A stretch of DNA of 64,000 bases from Terriglobales bacterium (GCA_035561515.1 DATMXP010000028.1:62001-126000), one strand, 5' to 3'. Counted from the stretch's first letter, positions 30,882 to 40,587 are shown. Notes: a model not told the origin generated them from the sequence alone. Made by a program: numbers and translations.

Positions 30882-32003
30882 CTACTCGGTTGTGACGGCC
30901 TTTACCAGGTTGCGGGGGCGATCGACATCCACCCCGCGACGCACGGCAATGTGGTACGCCAGCAGTTGCAGCGGAACGATCTCTACGAGCGGAGACAGCA
31001 GTTCGGGCGCTTCGGGAACATAGATAACATCCTGAGCAACTTCCTCGACCTTGCGATCTCCTTCGGTAGCGATAACGATCACGCGACCGCCGGTCTCCGT
31101 GATTTCCTTGCAGTTCGCGAGAGTGCGTTCCGAGCGACGCACGGCCGCTGCATCATTCGGATCGCGAGTTGCGATGGCTACAACGGGCAACTTCTCGTCT
31201 ATGAGCGCATAAGGGCCGTGTTTGATTTCACCCGCGGGATACCCTTCGGCGTGGATGTACGAAGTCTCTTTCATTTTCAGGGCACCGTCGAGCGCGATCG
31301 GGAAATGAACGCCACGAGCAATGAAGAGGAAATCCTCGCTCTTGTAGAACTTTTCCGCCAAGGCGCTGCACTCAGTGTCACGCGTAAGGGTGTGCGTAAT
31401 CTTGTCGGGCATGGCAAGCAGTTCGGTGATCCAGTGGCGCGACTGCTCTGAAGTCAATGTCCCGCGAAGATCGCCCAGGTAAACACCAAGCAGGAAGAGG
31501 GCGACCAGTTGGGCGCTGAAGGCCTTGGTCGAGGCAATGCTGATCTCCGCGCCGGCATGCGTGTAAATCACAGCATCGGCTTCACGGGCGATGGTGGAAT
31601 CCACTACGTTGGTAATGGCCAAGATCTTCGAGCCGCGCGATTTCGCAAGATGCATAGCGCCGCGAGTATCGGCAGTCTCGCCTGACTGGGTGATAACAAT
31701 CGTCAACTCATCTGGGCCCGTAATCGGATTGCCATATTCGAATTCGCTGGCATGCTCAACGTAGACGGGAACACACGCAAGTTCCTGGATCATGTACCGC
31801 CCGGCAATACCGGCGTGGCGACTGGTGCCAGAGGCGGCAATTCTGATCTTGCGGATTTTGGAGAAGTCTTCCGCGTGCAGGTGAATTCCTTCGAGCGTTA
31901 CGCGGCCGGTGGCCGAATCCACTCGTCCCAAGGCTGTGTCGCGTACAGCCCGAGGATTTTCGAAGATCTCCTTGATCATTATGTGGGGGAACGTATGAAC
32001 CAT
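30882..32003 (-). CDS. SIS-domain glucosamine-6-phosphate isomerase/deaminase (GlmS C-terminal half only)
   Basis: A 373-residue protein equivalent to the two SIS domains of GlmS, with sugar-phosphate motifs AASGTSRHAG and ITQSGETADTRG and the GlmS-type ending DVDRPRNLVKAVTTE. The N-terminal glutamine amidotransferase domain of GlmS is absent. Placement 25 bases after nagA suggests a catabolic job: turning glucosamine-6-phosphate into fructose-6-phosphate and ammonia, as in the NagB-II type. That role is inferred from context and domain loss. An internal ATG at 31979 is a possible alternative start. Confidence 0.85.
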   Translation of the reverse strand: MVHTFPHIMIKEIFENPRAVRDTALGRVDSATGRVTLEGIHLHAEDFSKIRKIRIAASGTSRHAGIAGRYMIQELACVPVYVEHASEFEYGNPITGPDELTIVITQSGETADTRGAMHLAKSRGSKILAITNVVDSTIAREADAVIYTHAGAEISIASTKAFSAQLVALFLLGVYLGDLRGTLTSEQSRHWITELLAMPDKITHTLTRDTECSALAEKFYKSEDFLFIARGVHFPIALDGALKMKETSYIHAEGYPAGEIKHGPYALIDEKLPVVAIATRDPNDAAAVRRSERTLANCKEITETGGRVIVIATEGDRKVEEVAQDVIYVPEAPELLSPLVEIVPLQLLAYHIAVRRGVDVDRPRNLVKAVTTE

Positions 32004-32028
32004 GTCTGATTATTCCTGCCGATCTTAT

Positions 32029-33177
32029 TTATTCTGCAAAACCGTTCGTGATTGTTCGCTGAAGCTTGCCTTCGCGTGAGAGCACGACAAAGTCCGCCTG
32101 GGATCCGGGTGCAATAATCCCAATATCGTTTCGACCGATGACGCGTGCGGGATTGAGAGTCGCCAACTGAACCGAATGCTGTAGCGACCACCCCGAGAAC
32201 TTCATAATGTTCGTCACCGCGCGGTCCAAGGTAAGCACGCTTCCGGCGAGCTTTCCTTCGTACTCGCAGCGATCGCCTTTCACTTCGACCTTGAAAGGAC
32301 CGAGTTGGAACTGCCCGTCGCCCATTCCGGTGGCGCTGATCGCATCGGTAATCAGCACGGCGCGATCGCGACCTTTCGCACGAAGAAAGAGACTTACCAT
32401 CGACGGATGAACATGGATTCCGTCGGCGATGATATCGGCGGTGACACGATCATCGGAGAGGACCGCACCGAGGATACCGGGATCACGGTGATCAAGCGGA
32501 CGCATCGCATTGAACGTATGCGTGGCGTGACGTCCTCCGGCGGCAATTCCCTTCTCAGCCTCAGCCATCGTTGCGTTTGAGTGACCTAGACTGTTGCAGA
32601 CACCTCGTTCGGCCGCGTACTTAATCGTCTCAAGAGCTCCCGGGATTTCCGGAGCGATCGTCACGACAGCGACCTTGCCTTGCGCTGCCTGCCACATCTT
32701 CTCAAACAGATCGATGGAGGGCTCTACCAAGTTTTCAGGCGGATGCACGCCGCGCTTTGCGTGACTGATAAACGGACCTTCAATATGAATTCCGGCCGGT
32801 TTCGCGCGACCGCTTTCGCCGGACTTGGCGGCCTTCGCAATGCGCTCAAGTGCGGCATAGGTCGAGTCGAGTGGGGCCGTAACGGTAGTCGGACAGTAAC
32901 TTGTGACCCCGTGCTTCGCGAAATGGCGCTCCATCCGAGCACGTCCTTCGCGGTCTTCCTGCATGACGTCGTAACCCGCGCCTCCGTGGACATGAATATC
33001 CACGAATCCAGGCGCGAGGACGCTGTCGGCTAAATCGATGAGACGGACATTATCGGGGACTTGCGTGCTCGCTCGCGATGAAACGGAAACCACATAGCCG
33101 TCTTCCACCATGATGATTGGATTTTCGATCGCTGTTAGCGGTGTGAAAGCGAGCCGGGCTGTAAAAACTGTTTTCAC
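32029..33177 (-). CDS. nagA: N-acetylglucosamine-6-phosphate deacetylase
   Basis: A 382-residue amidohydrolase. Metal-site motifs HVHGGAGYD, the HIEGPF segment, the paired His motifs (SLGHSNATMAEA, THTFNAMRPLDHR) and the catalytic Asp in LITDAISATG are all present. It removes acetate from GlcNAc-6-P in the cytoplasm, feeding the isomerase encoded next. The GTG start has only a weak ribosome site. There are no adjacent transporters or PTS genes, so the sugar source may be wall turnover or chitin taken up elsewhere. Confidence 0.93.
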   Translation of the reverse strand: MKTVFTARLAFTPLTAIENPIIMVEDGYVVSVSSRASTQVPDNVRLIDLADSVLAPGFVDIHVHGGAGYDVMQEDREGRARMERHFAKHGVTSYCPTTVTAPLDSTYAALERIAKAAKSGESGRAKPAGIHIEGPFISHAKRGVHPPENLVEPSIDLFEKMWQAAQGKVAVVTIAPEIPGALETIKYAAERGVCNSLGHSNATMAEAEKGIAAGGRHATHTFNAMRPLDHRDPGILGAVLSDDRVTADIIADGIHVHPSMVSLFLRAKGRDRAVLITDAISATGMGDGQFQLGPFKVEVKGDRCEYEGKLAGSVLTLDRAVTNIMKFSGWSLQHSVQLATLNPARVIGRNDIGIIAPGSQADFVVLSREGKLQRTITNGFAE

Positions 33178-33210
33178 TTTTCGGTATTGGGATCATTGTA
33201 CCGAAATTCA

Positions 33211-34788
33211 CTAGTGCATGGCTGCACCGCCGCCTCCCTTGCCCGATGTCTTTCGCATAATCAGGATGAGTGGCAGAACGGCGACGAACATAATCGCGAG
33301 AAAACGGAACGCATGAATGAATGAGACCATCGACGCCTGACGCTGAACCTCACCCCAAAGCGCGCCGACGGCCTGCTTTCCCGCAGTGGTGGAGTCCATA
33401 CCCTGTGACATAAACCATGCGCGAGCGGCGTCGGTCATCTGCGTTGCAGCCGGATTGGAGGGATTGACACTGGTTCCGAGAACGTTGATGTTGCTCTGCG
33501 TTTGGCGTGCGACGATGGTTGTCACCATGGCAATACCGACGCTCGCTCCGATGTTGCGCATCAAGTTGAAGAGACTGGTCGCGTTGCCCATCTGTTCTTT
33601 GGGGATGGAGTCGTGAGTGACGGTGGTGAGCGGCACGAACACGAAGCCCATCGACATACCCTGAATGAACTGCGGCCAGAAAACATCCCAATAGCCGGCG
33701 TTCAGGTTTACGTGCGAGAGATCCCACAACGAGTACGCTGCGACGCTAAGGCCGATGAACAAGAGCTTTCTCGGCTCAACCTTCGACATCAAGATGCCGA
33801 CGAACGGCATGGCGATGAACGAGCCTAGTCCGCGAGGAAGCATCGCCCAGCCAGCATCGAGCGCGGAGTAGCCAAGCAATTGCTGAAGGTAAATGGGAAT
33901 CAGAACAGTCGCACCGTAAAGGACGAACCCCAGAACGGTCATCATGAACACACCAGTCGCGTAACTTCGATTCTTGAAGACGCGCAGGTTCACGATGGGC
34001 TGGTTCTCAAACAACTCGTTAATGATGAAGAAGACTAGTCCGCCTATGGCGGCGACCATCAACCAGACGATAAAGTTGGACGAAAGCCAATCTTCCTGCT
34101 GCCCCTTGTCGAGCATGATCTGCAGCGCACCCATGCCGACAGCCAGCAACCCAATACCCCAGTAGTCGACGTACTGCGACTTGCGCGAAATGTACTTGGG
34201 GTCGTGAATGAAGGCCTGGGACATGAGCATCGCCAGCAGGCCGACTGGAAGATTGATGTAGAACACCCAACGCCAACTGTAGTTCTCGGTAATCCAGCCA
34301 CCCATGACGGGGCCGAGCATGGGGGCCACAACAATTCCGAGTCCCCAAAACGCCATGGCTTTCCCGCGCTTATCGGGCGGGAAAGCTTCGAGCATGATTG
34401 CTTGCGATAGCGGCTGTAGACCGCCGCCGGTCGCACCTTGTATCACGCGGAACAAGATCAGCAGCGGCAGGCTCGGAGCCATTCCGCAGGCAACCGAGGA
34501 GACCGTAAAGCCGAGGATTGAAACCATCAGCACGCGCTTGCGTCCGAAATGGTTTGAAAGCCAACCCGTCATGGGCAGAACGATAGCGTTCGAAACGAGA
34601 TATGAAGTCAGAACCCATGTGGCTTCTTCGGTGCTTGCGGAGAGGTTACCCGCGATGTGCGGCAGGGACACGTTCACTACCGTGGTATCGAGCACCTCCA
34701 TGAAGGTGCCCAACATCACCGCAACGGCAATGATCCACGGGTTGACCAGGCGCTCTTGCACGGAATCGATGGCAGCAGCAGTCGCCAT
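33211..34788 (-). CDS. emrB: DHA2-family drug/proton antiporter
   Basis: A 525-residue MFS exporter with 14 predicted transmembrane helices of the EmrB/QacA group. Family motifs are LDTTVVNVSLPHIAG (helix 1), GWLSNHFGRKRV and the antiporter motif GPVMGGWI. Its ATG shares one base with the emrA stop (TAATG), and it lies last in a tolC-emrA-emrB unit. With its partners it should pump hydrophobic toxicants across both membranes. Specificity is unknown. Confidence 0.9.
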   Translation of the reverse strand: MATAAAIDSVQERLVNPWIIAVAVMLGTFMEVLDTTVVNVSLPHIAGNLSASTEEATWVLTSYLVSNAIVLPMTGWLSNHFGRKRVLMVSILGFTVSSVACGMAPSLPLLILFRVIQGATGGGLQPLSQAIMLEAFPPDKRGKAMAFWGLGIVVAPMLGPVMGGWITENYSWRWVFYINLPVGLLAMLMSQAFIHDPKYISRKSQYVDYWGIGLLAVGMGALQIMLDKGQQEDWLSSNFIVWLMVAAIGGLVFFIINELFENQPIVNLRVFKNRSYATGVFMMTVLGFVLYGATVLIPIYLQQLLGYSALDAGWAMLPRGLGSFIAMPFVGILMSKVEPRKLLFIGLSVAAYSLWDLSHVNLNAGYWDVFWPQFIQGMSMGFVFVPLTTVTHDSIPKEQMGNATSLFNLMRNIGASVGIAMVTTIVARQTQSNINVLGTSVNPSNPAATQMTDAARAWFMSQGMDSTTAGKQAVGALWGEVQRQASMVSFIHAFRFLAIMFVAVLPLILIMRKTSGKGGGGAAMH

Positions 34789-36032
34789 TACTTCGTGAGC
34801 ACCGTAACGACTACAGACATCCCAGGCCGCAGCCGATGTTGAGTGTCCTGCCCCTTATCGAGAACGATTTTGACCGGGACCCGTTGAACGACCTTGACGA
34901 AGTTGCCGGTGGCATTCTCGGGAGGAAGCAGGCTAAAGCGAGCTCCCGTCGCTCCGCCAATGGATTCGACTCGTCCGTTGAGATCGCTCTCGTAAGCGTC
35001 GACGTGGATCTTGGCGGACTGACCTACTCGCATGTCCTTAAGTTGAGTTTCCTTGAAGTTCGCCGTGACCCAAACATCGTCGAGGTCGACGACGGACGTT
35101 ACCGGCTGCCCTGGCTGGACTACCTGTCCGACCTGGACGTTGCGCCGGCTCACAATACCGTTCACCGGAGCCTTGATGGTGGTGTAGCTGAGATTCAGTT
35201 GTGCCTGGGCCAATGCCGCTTCGCGAGTTTGCACCGTCGCACTGGCAGCTCCGGCTTTCGCCTGCTGCACCTGTATCTGCTGCGGTGCCGTCAACGAGGA
35301 TTGCAACGCAGCCTGCGCCTGCGCGACCTGGCTTTCGGCGCTGGCGACTTGCGAGCCAGCAGCATCCAGGGTGGCGCGAGCAGCTTGCTCGGCAGCGACA
35401 GCAGCATCGTACTGTTGACGCGAGATCTCTTCTTTTTCGACCAGTTGCTGGAAGCGCTTCAGATCCTGCGCCGCTCGATTGTGCATGGCTTCCGCTTCGC
35501 GTGCGCGAGCCTTGGCGGCGTCTACTGCCTTCTGGGCGGCGTTCAGGTTTGCCCTCGCGGTAGCAACACCGCTGGTGCTGGTGGTGCTCGTGATCGGCAC
35601 GCCCGTACTCGCAGCGCGAGCATTCGCCTGCGCGTCGCTGAGTTCAGCCTGGGCGCGCTGAAGCGCAACTTCGTAGTCGCGAGGATCGAGCTGGACTAGA
35701 ACCTGCCCCTGCTGCACCTGGTCATTTTCCTGGAACCGCACTTCAATGACGGTACCTCCAACGCGAGCGCTGACCGGGTAAATATGTGCATCCATCTGCG
35801 CGTCGTCGGTGGATTCGCGAACCGTGTAATACTGCCAAAGGAACACGCCGACCGCGACGGCTACGATGACACCAATAATAAGGACCCATCTCGCCCGTGG
35901 GTGATCCCGGAAATAGGCCTTGGCCTTCGCCCCTTTACTACGGTCCTCTACTTCCTCAGGAAACGGCTCACGTGCCGAGTCCATATCTTCGGTCAAAATT
36001 GCGTTTTTCGACTCATCTCTCGAGTCAGCCAC
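34788..36032 (-). CDS. emrA: HlyD/EmrA-family membrane fusion protein
   Basis: A 414-residue periplasmic adaptor. A charged N-terminus leads to one transmembrane helix (about 48-70). Then come a lipoyl half-motif (VSARVGGTVIEVRFQENDQV), a long Ala/Gln-rich coiled-coil hairpin (about 130-260), the second lipoyl half (APVNGIVSRRNVQVGQVV) and a beta-barrel. It bridges the EmrB pump and the TolC channel. The GTG start overlaps the tolC-type gene stop (TAGTG). Confidence 0.9.
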   Translation of the reverse strand: MADSRDESKNAILTEDMDSAREPFPEEVEDRSKGAKAKAYFRDHPRARWVLIIGVIVAVAVGVFLWQYYTVRESTDDAQMDAHIYPVSARVGGTVIEVRFQENDQVQQGQVLVQLDPRDYEVALQRAQAELSDAQANARAASTGVPITSTTSTSGVATARANLNAAQKAVDAAKARAREAEAMHNRAAQDLKRFQQLVEKEEISRQQYDAAVAAEQAARATLDAAGSQVASAESQVAQAQAALQSSLTAPQQIQVQQAKAGAASATVQTREAALAQAQLNLSYTTIKAPVNGIVSRRNVQVGQVVQPGQPVTSVVDLDDVWVTANFKETQLKDMRVGQSAKIHVDAYESDLNGRVESIGGATGARFSLLPPENATGNFVKVVQRVPVKIVLDKGQDTQHRLRPGMSVVVTVLTK

Positions 36033-37504
36033 TATGGGGTACCTCCCAAAAATTCTTTCGTTGCTCGCTCTGCGGTTCCCAACGACCTCGCCAATGCTAG
36101 CTTGGCAAGGTTGAACTGGAGCGTGCTGCTTATAAATGCTTCATTACTATTGGCGACAGATTCCTGCGCCTGTACAACTTCGATGTTATTTGTAACGCCC
36201 GCGCGAAACCTATCCTGGGCTTGTGCGAGTGTCTGGTTCGCTAGTTCCAGCGTACTTTGGCCAACCCGCACCAACTCGGCTGCGGAAGCTACATCAAGAA
36301 AAGCTGCCCTGACCTCGTATTCGATCCGTCCCCGCAGATCGTCGGCTTCAGCCTGACGCAGCTTCAGGGTTGCATCGGCCTGCTGAATGTCGCTCTGAAT
36401 CCGGCCACCCTGGTATATGGGAACGGTGATAGCCGCCGCAGCCGAGAAAGTTCCATGCGAGTTTCCGAGATTTGGCCCGATTACACCGTAGTCGCCACTC
36501 ACGCCTAAGCGCGGCAGCCGCTCGCTCCTGGCGGCATTCTGAGTGTACTCGGCTGCCCGTACCCTCGCCTGGGCCGAGGCGAAGTCAGGGCGATCACGCA
36601 GCGCACGAGAGATTGATTCCTCCAGCGTGAGTGGAGGTGCAGGTTTATATGGGATTTTTTGTGCCAGCGTATATTCCTGCCCAACCGGCAGCCCAATTAC
36701 CCGGGCTAATTGGAGCTTTAGTTTGTTGAAGCTGTTCCGAGCGGCGACAAGGCGCTGCTGCTGGGCCTGCATTTCCACCTGAGCGCGCAAGACATCGATC
36801 ACGGGAACGACGCCAGCATTCTTCTGGTCAACGGCGGATTGATAGAGAGTCTGGGCCGTCTGCAACTGTGCCTGAACGGCGTCGACGCGAGCCTCTGCCG
36901 CGAGTGCCTGAACGTAAGCCAAACCAACCGCTACTACCACCAATTCACGGGCGTTCCGGTAATTGAACTGCGCTGCTTCGCTGTTCTGATCGGCAGAACG
37001 AAGCCGGTGCATGGACTCGATGTCGATGATCGGCACGTTGGCCGATGCGCGTATGTCGGTAACAGCAAACGGGCCAACGATCGGTGAACCGGTTGGAGGG
37101 GCAAATCCATACGCTGCAAGGTTGACCTGCTGGATGCTCTCAACGGCTCGTGCTGACAGCGAAGGCATAAGTGCCGACAGTGCACGCAACCGGGCCGCCC
37201 GGACCGATTCCTGTGCCCGAATAGAGGAGACTAGTCCCAAGTTGTACTTCAATCCGCGGTCGATGGCATCGAGGAGGGTGATCGAGACAGTGCCGGGCAC
37301 GGCCTTCTCACCACTCACACTGCCTGCAAACGGGTTCTCGCCGCCCAGGTCAGACAGACCGGGCAACTCCCCTGCTCCCTGGCTTCCACGAGTTGTTTCC
37401 GCACTAAAAGAGGTTGGCGAATTCTGGCCGGAAGCTCCGGCTGCCAAAACTATCAAAATGGGAAGAACTGCAAACAAAAAAAGATACTTACGTTTGTGAA
37501 GCAC
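36032..37504 (-). CDS. TolC-family outer-membrane efflux protein
   Basis: A 490-residue outer-membrane factor with a signal peptide (LFLFAVLPILIVLAAGASG) and the two long helical repeats typical of OEP proteins (for example ARELVVVAVGLAYVQALAAEAR and VRAAFLDVASAAELVRVGQ). It provides the outer exit duct for the EmrAB pump encoded directly downstream. GTG 37504 is preceded by GAGGAA. It is the promoter-proximal gene of the operon. Confidence 0.88.
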   Translation of the reverse strand: MLHKRKYLFLFAVLPILIVLAAGASGQNSPTSFSAETTRGSQGAGELPGLSDLGGENPFAGSVSGEKAVPGTVSITLLDAIDRGLKYNLGLVSSIRAQESVRAARLRALSALMPSLSARAVESIQQVNLAAYGFAPPTGSPIVGPFAVTDIRASANVPIIDIESMHRLRSADQNSEAAQFNYRNARELVVVAVGLAYVQALAAEARVDAVQAQLQTAQTLYQSAVDQKNAGVVPVIDVLRAQVEMQAQQQRLVAARNSFNKLKLQLARVIGLPVGQEYTLAQKIPYKPAPPLTLEESISRALRDRPDFASAQARVRAAEYTQNAARSERLPRLGVSGDYGVIGPNLGNSHGTFSAAAAITVPIYQGGRIQSDIQQADATLKLRQAEADDLRGRIEYEVRAAFLDVASAAELVRVGQSTLELANQTLAQAQDRFRAGVTNNIEVVQAQESVANSNEAFISSTLQFNLAKLALARSLGTAERATKEFLGGTP

Positions 37505-37712
37505 TTGCGTTCCTCATCTATTAAACAGCTCGTACACACCAAGAGTATTGGGCTCAACCAAGCCCACCACACCACAATTAGTTTACGTGCTCGACCGAAA
37601 TATTGGATGAGCAAAGTGGAGTATGGGAATCATTCGGCGTGATGCTGGAAGCTTGTGCACGCAGAAATGACTGCGGAAGGCAGGCTTCCGATGAGGACGG
37701 AACTTGGTCTGG

Positions 37713-37718
37713 TATAAT
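37713..37718 (+). promoter_or_regulatory. Probable -10 element ahead of tRNA-Pro
   Basis: A perfect TATAAT lies 56 bases before the tRNA-Pro 5' end. No good -35 box is seen at 17-base spacing. Confidence 0.35.
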
Positions 37719-37774
37719 TACGTCTGCGGTGAATAACCGCGTTCTGCAACAAAAAATCCAGCGTTCATCGACGT

Positions 37775-37851
<77 letters not shown>

Positions 37852-37876
37852 ATCTTTCTCTCGCCTCTTCAACATC

Positions 37877-39133
37877 TTACGCAGCTTTCGCTGACTTCGA
37901 TTTCGACTGCTTTTTCGGTACATTCGGTACAATTGAAGCCGGAAGTTCGAAACCAACCCCGTATTCAGCCGCCTTCTGCTTCCGAAACGCCGCGTTGTCT
38001 TTCACCATGTCGTACAGATCGTCCATCGAATTTCCCGCGTGTCCCAACCAATAGTCGCGAAGACCTTTCGGACACGAGGTCTCGTTTTTCAAGTACGTAT
38101 TACGGAAGCGCCGGAAAGCATGCGTCCCCGCCTTGTGGTCACCGGTGTGCGCGTTCACGTAGCCCAACGCTTTCAGCGCCGTATGCAGATGGCGACGAAG
38201 GACGTTGGTCAACGATAACGGTGTGCCGTTCCTGGTTTGGAAAAGAAACCCGCTCGTGCGCGTTCCGATGAAGCCCTTCAGCAGCTTCGCGACTTGAGGA
38301 TTGAGGTCAACCTGCCGCTTGGCATTCGCCGTCTTGACTCGACGTTCTACGCGACCACGCCGCGCCTTCTGCTCGACGGTAATCGTAGCGCAGTCAGGTG
38401 AGAGGTGCTTGTCGATCTCTATGCCAAGAGCCTCACCAATACGAAGACCTGCCGCGCCGGCGAGGACAAAAAGCATTTGTTCTCGCGGCCAGCGATACTT
38501 GGCTAGTCCGGTCATAATCTCAGAAGAGAACGACGGCCGGTTCTGTTCCGAAGCATCGACAACGGGCAAATCGATGAAATCATGGTTCCACTTGCGCGGA
38601 TAGACCTCATTCCCATCCCCATCGATGACGGAAGCTACCACCATCTTGGGTACCTGGATGTAATTCTCGATGCTCTTCGGCGACAGTCCCTTCTTCGACA
38701 TGATCGCGACGAGCTTCTTCAGCACGCCGTTGTTCACATCGCCCACCGGGCAGTCTCCGATGTTTGGATTGATCCAGTTCCTCAAGGTGCGCTCCCAGTC
38801 TTCAATCGTCCCGGGGGCTACCGGTTTGCGTTTCCGGTTGCGAAGGTGTTCGAGCCAGCCTTGCGCCCGTTCTTTGAAGGTGATTACAGTCGCGGGCTGT
38901 TGCTTGACTACCTTGTTGAAATGTTCGACCGTGTCGGCACCGCTCGCTGCGATGATTTCACGGCCACGACGTTCGCGCTCAGACTTGGAGAGAACACCTG
39001 GACCAGAAGTCGGGCACACGCGCTCGCGCACGAGTTTCCGTTCTTCTTGCCCTGGAACATCCATCCAAAACCTGACGACATACCACTTACCGCTTTCCTC
39101 GATGTGACCTTTTTGCCCTCTGCGGCGGGACAT
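37877..39133 (-). CDS. Tyrosine recombinase / integrase
   Basis: A 418-residue phage-type integrase. The catalytic residues are visible in order: Arg in GAAGLRIGEALG, HAFRRFR (HxxR), the second His in YWLGHAG, and nucleophile Tyr in MDDLYDM. An SAM-like core-binding domain (about 90-180) precedes them. I start at ATG 39133, since GGAGGGG stands seven bases upstream; an in-frame GTG at 39355 would add 74 low-complexity Ser/Pro residues. The gene points toward tRNA-Pro, with the stop next to the tRNA, as in many tRNA-targeted islands. Confidence 0.93.
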   Translation of the reverse strand: MSRRRGQKGHIEESGKWYVVRFWMDVPGQEERKLVRERVCPTSGPGVLSKSERERRGREIIAASGADTVEHFNKVVKQQPATVITFKERAQGWLEHLRNRKRKPVAPGTIEDWERTLRNWINPNIGDCPVGDVNNGVLKKLVAIMSKKGLSPKSIENYIQVPKMVVASVIDGDGNEVYPRKWNHDFIDLPVVDASEQNRPSFSSEIMTGLAKYRWPREQMLFVLAGAAGLRIGEALGIEIDKHLSPDCATITVEQKARRGRVERRVKTANAKRQVDLNPQVAKLLKGFIGTRTSGFLFQTRNGTPLSLTNVLRRHLHTALKALGYVNAHTGDHKAGTHAFRRFRNTYLKNETSCPKGLRDYWLGHAGNSMDDLYDMVKDNAAFRKQKAAEYGVGFELPASIVPNVPKKQSKSKSAKAA

Positions 39134-39723
39134 ACTCTTTCCCCTCCGCTTCATGGGCGTCGCTGGAGAAACGGTAGAGGAACTCGGCGCGACTTGCAAC
39201 TGAGGCGCCAGCGAGCCCGCAACGGAGATCTGCGCCGAAACGGGTGCGATCGGAACTACATTTTCGGGAAAACCTGGAGATGAAGAGACCGCGATCTCCA
39301 AGTGCGTAGGGTTGTGCTGTGAGCCGGACTTCGGCTGAGAGTCGTGCGGGGACACGTATACGTCCTTCGATTACGTGTCCAAGGGCGATTTAGCCCTCCT
39401 CCGATGGGCCGACCAGTAACCCTATCGCGAGGCTGGAGTCATTGCGACTCCCGCCGGGTTACCCGCCGCAATTCCCATTGGCTGGTTCAGCATCTCTGCT
39501 GCCGCGCACGGAACTTCGGGTCTGCTTGCCTCAGGTAGTCTTTGAAAACGCGCCGAGGGGCATGCTGGTTGGCGCGACATCTAGCCGAATCAATCCCGGG
39601 GCCGGGAAAGTCTGCATCAATCTCTGCCGCCTATGTCCTTAGATGCAGGTGATCTGGTTTTGACGCTCGACCCAGAATTCTTAGATATTTTGGGACAGTT
39701 TTTCGGCTCTAATTTGAAGGTTT
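39134..39723. other. Intergenic region upstream of the integrase
   Basis: About 590 bases. The part nearest the integrase is open in its frame but low-complexity. A 9-bp inverted repeat lies at 39350-39380. I see no convincing gene in the rest; two short ORFs on the plus strand have no ribosome site or recognisable content. Confidence 0.45.
39350..39380. promoter_or_regulatory. 9-bp inverted repeat upstream of the integrase
   Basis: GGACACGTA and TACGTGTCC face each other across 13 bases, 217 bases before the preferred integrase start. It could be an operator or a recombination-protein site. Confidence 0.4.
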
Positions 39724-40116
39724 TTAGCCCTCGATTCCGTAACTGGCGGTGCCGCAGGGCTCTAGGTTGTCATCTCTGAGGTCGAGACTGAGCTCGCATA
39801 TCCACCGGCCGATGATATGTGCATCCTCGCCCGACCAGAAGAATGCGTCGTTGATCAGTATCATCGTGGCCCAGTTCACTAGGTCTCGTTCGGAGAGTTC
39901 GCCAATCCTCGTTTTTACGAGAGCGTTCTCCAAATGATGCCGCGATACCTTGATCGAATGTGCCTTACAGAAAGAACTCAACCCAAAGTACGGCAGTCCG
40001 CTGGTCCGAGCGGTAATTCTACGACCCTGGCTATGTAAACGCGCCGAGAGCTCGCCGAGGGTCAGTTCGCACCTGGCGAAGTGTTCGAGATTTCTGAGAA
40101 CGGAACGTTTGCGCAC
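39724..40116 (-). CDS. Hypothetical protein, 130 residues
   Basis: GTG 40116 has GGGAG nine bases upstream. The protein is mixed alpha/beta with a helix-turn-helix-like N-terminal half (LTLGELSARLHSQGRRITA) and a Trp-rich middle (VNWATMILINDAFFWSG). No family recognised. It lies between the integrase and a small basic protein, all on the minus strand, in the accessory region. The N-terminal segment could be DNA-binding, but that is a guess. Confidence 0.45.
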   Translation of the reverse strand: MRKRSVLRNLEHFARCELTLGELSARLHSQGRRITARTSGLPYFGLSSFCKAHSIKVSRHHLENALVKTRIGELSERDLVNWATMILINDAFFWSGEDAHIIGRWICELSLDLRDDNLEPCGTASYGIEG

Positions 40117-40173
40117 GACATCAGCTCCCGGAAACCTGTTGCGGTCCGAGGTAAGGAGGAAAGTCTAGCGCAT

Positions 40174-40383
40174 CTAGGGATTGTTGGTTTTACCTAAAGC
40201 GCGGTTGGCTCGCTCAATGATCGCTTTGGCGGTGAACATACTTGTGTTCTCGCCGGTCGCGCGAAGAGCTCGTTCAAGCAGTCGCTTTGTGTCAACGTCG
40301 AGGTAGGCGACGATACGGTGAGGAAAGCCCTTCCGGGACTGTCTCTGCTTTGTCCTTCCGGTTTCTTCAGCTTTCCGCGGCAT
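40174..40383 (-). CDS. Small basic protein, possible ribbon-helix-helix type
   Basis: A 69-residue protein with a very basic N-terminus (RKAEETGRTKQRQSRKG), a short strand (HRIVAYLDVD) and two helices (TKRLLERALRAT, TAKAIIERANRAL). The strand-helix-helix order would suit a ribbon-helix-helix DNA-binding protein. GGAGG abuts the ATG directly, which is tight for a ribosome site. It points away from the plus-strand block beginning at 40588, so it could be that block's regulator. Confidence 0.45.
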   Translation of the reverse strand: MPRKAEETGRTKQRQSRKGFPHRIVAYLDVDTKRLLERALRATGENTSMFTAKAIIERANRALGKTNNP

Positions 40384-40527
40384 CCTCCAATGTCACCATC
40401 CTTTACTGCACCTGTCTATTAACTGGCTGTGTTCTCAACCCGCCGCCAGAAATGGTCGCGGAAGGCCAATCCGTAAGCCACTGTTTCTGTGGCACTTAAG
40501 AAGTAGCTGAAATCGGACGAGGTTATG

Positions 40528-40546
40528 TATAATTAGTGTGTACACA
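40528..40546 (+). promoter_or_regulatory. -10 box and palindromic operator candidate ahead of the plus-strand block
   Basis: A perfect TATAAT (40528-40533) is followed by the perfect palindrome TGTGTACACA (40537-40546), close to where transcription would begin. GTGT/ACAC half-sites recur at 40554-40573. It lies between divergent minus- and plus-strand accessory genes. Confidence 0.45.
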
Positions 40547-40587
40547 GTTTTAGGCACACTATAAAACACACATTCTCGGAGGCTTCA

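Noticed and set aside
39134..39355. Extended integrase N-terminus from GTG 39355
   Set aside because: The added 74 residues are Ser/Pro-rich low complexity, and the ATG at 39133 has a strong ribosome site (GGAGGGG).
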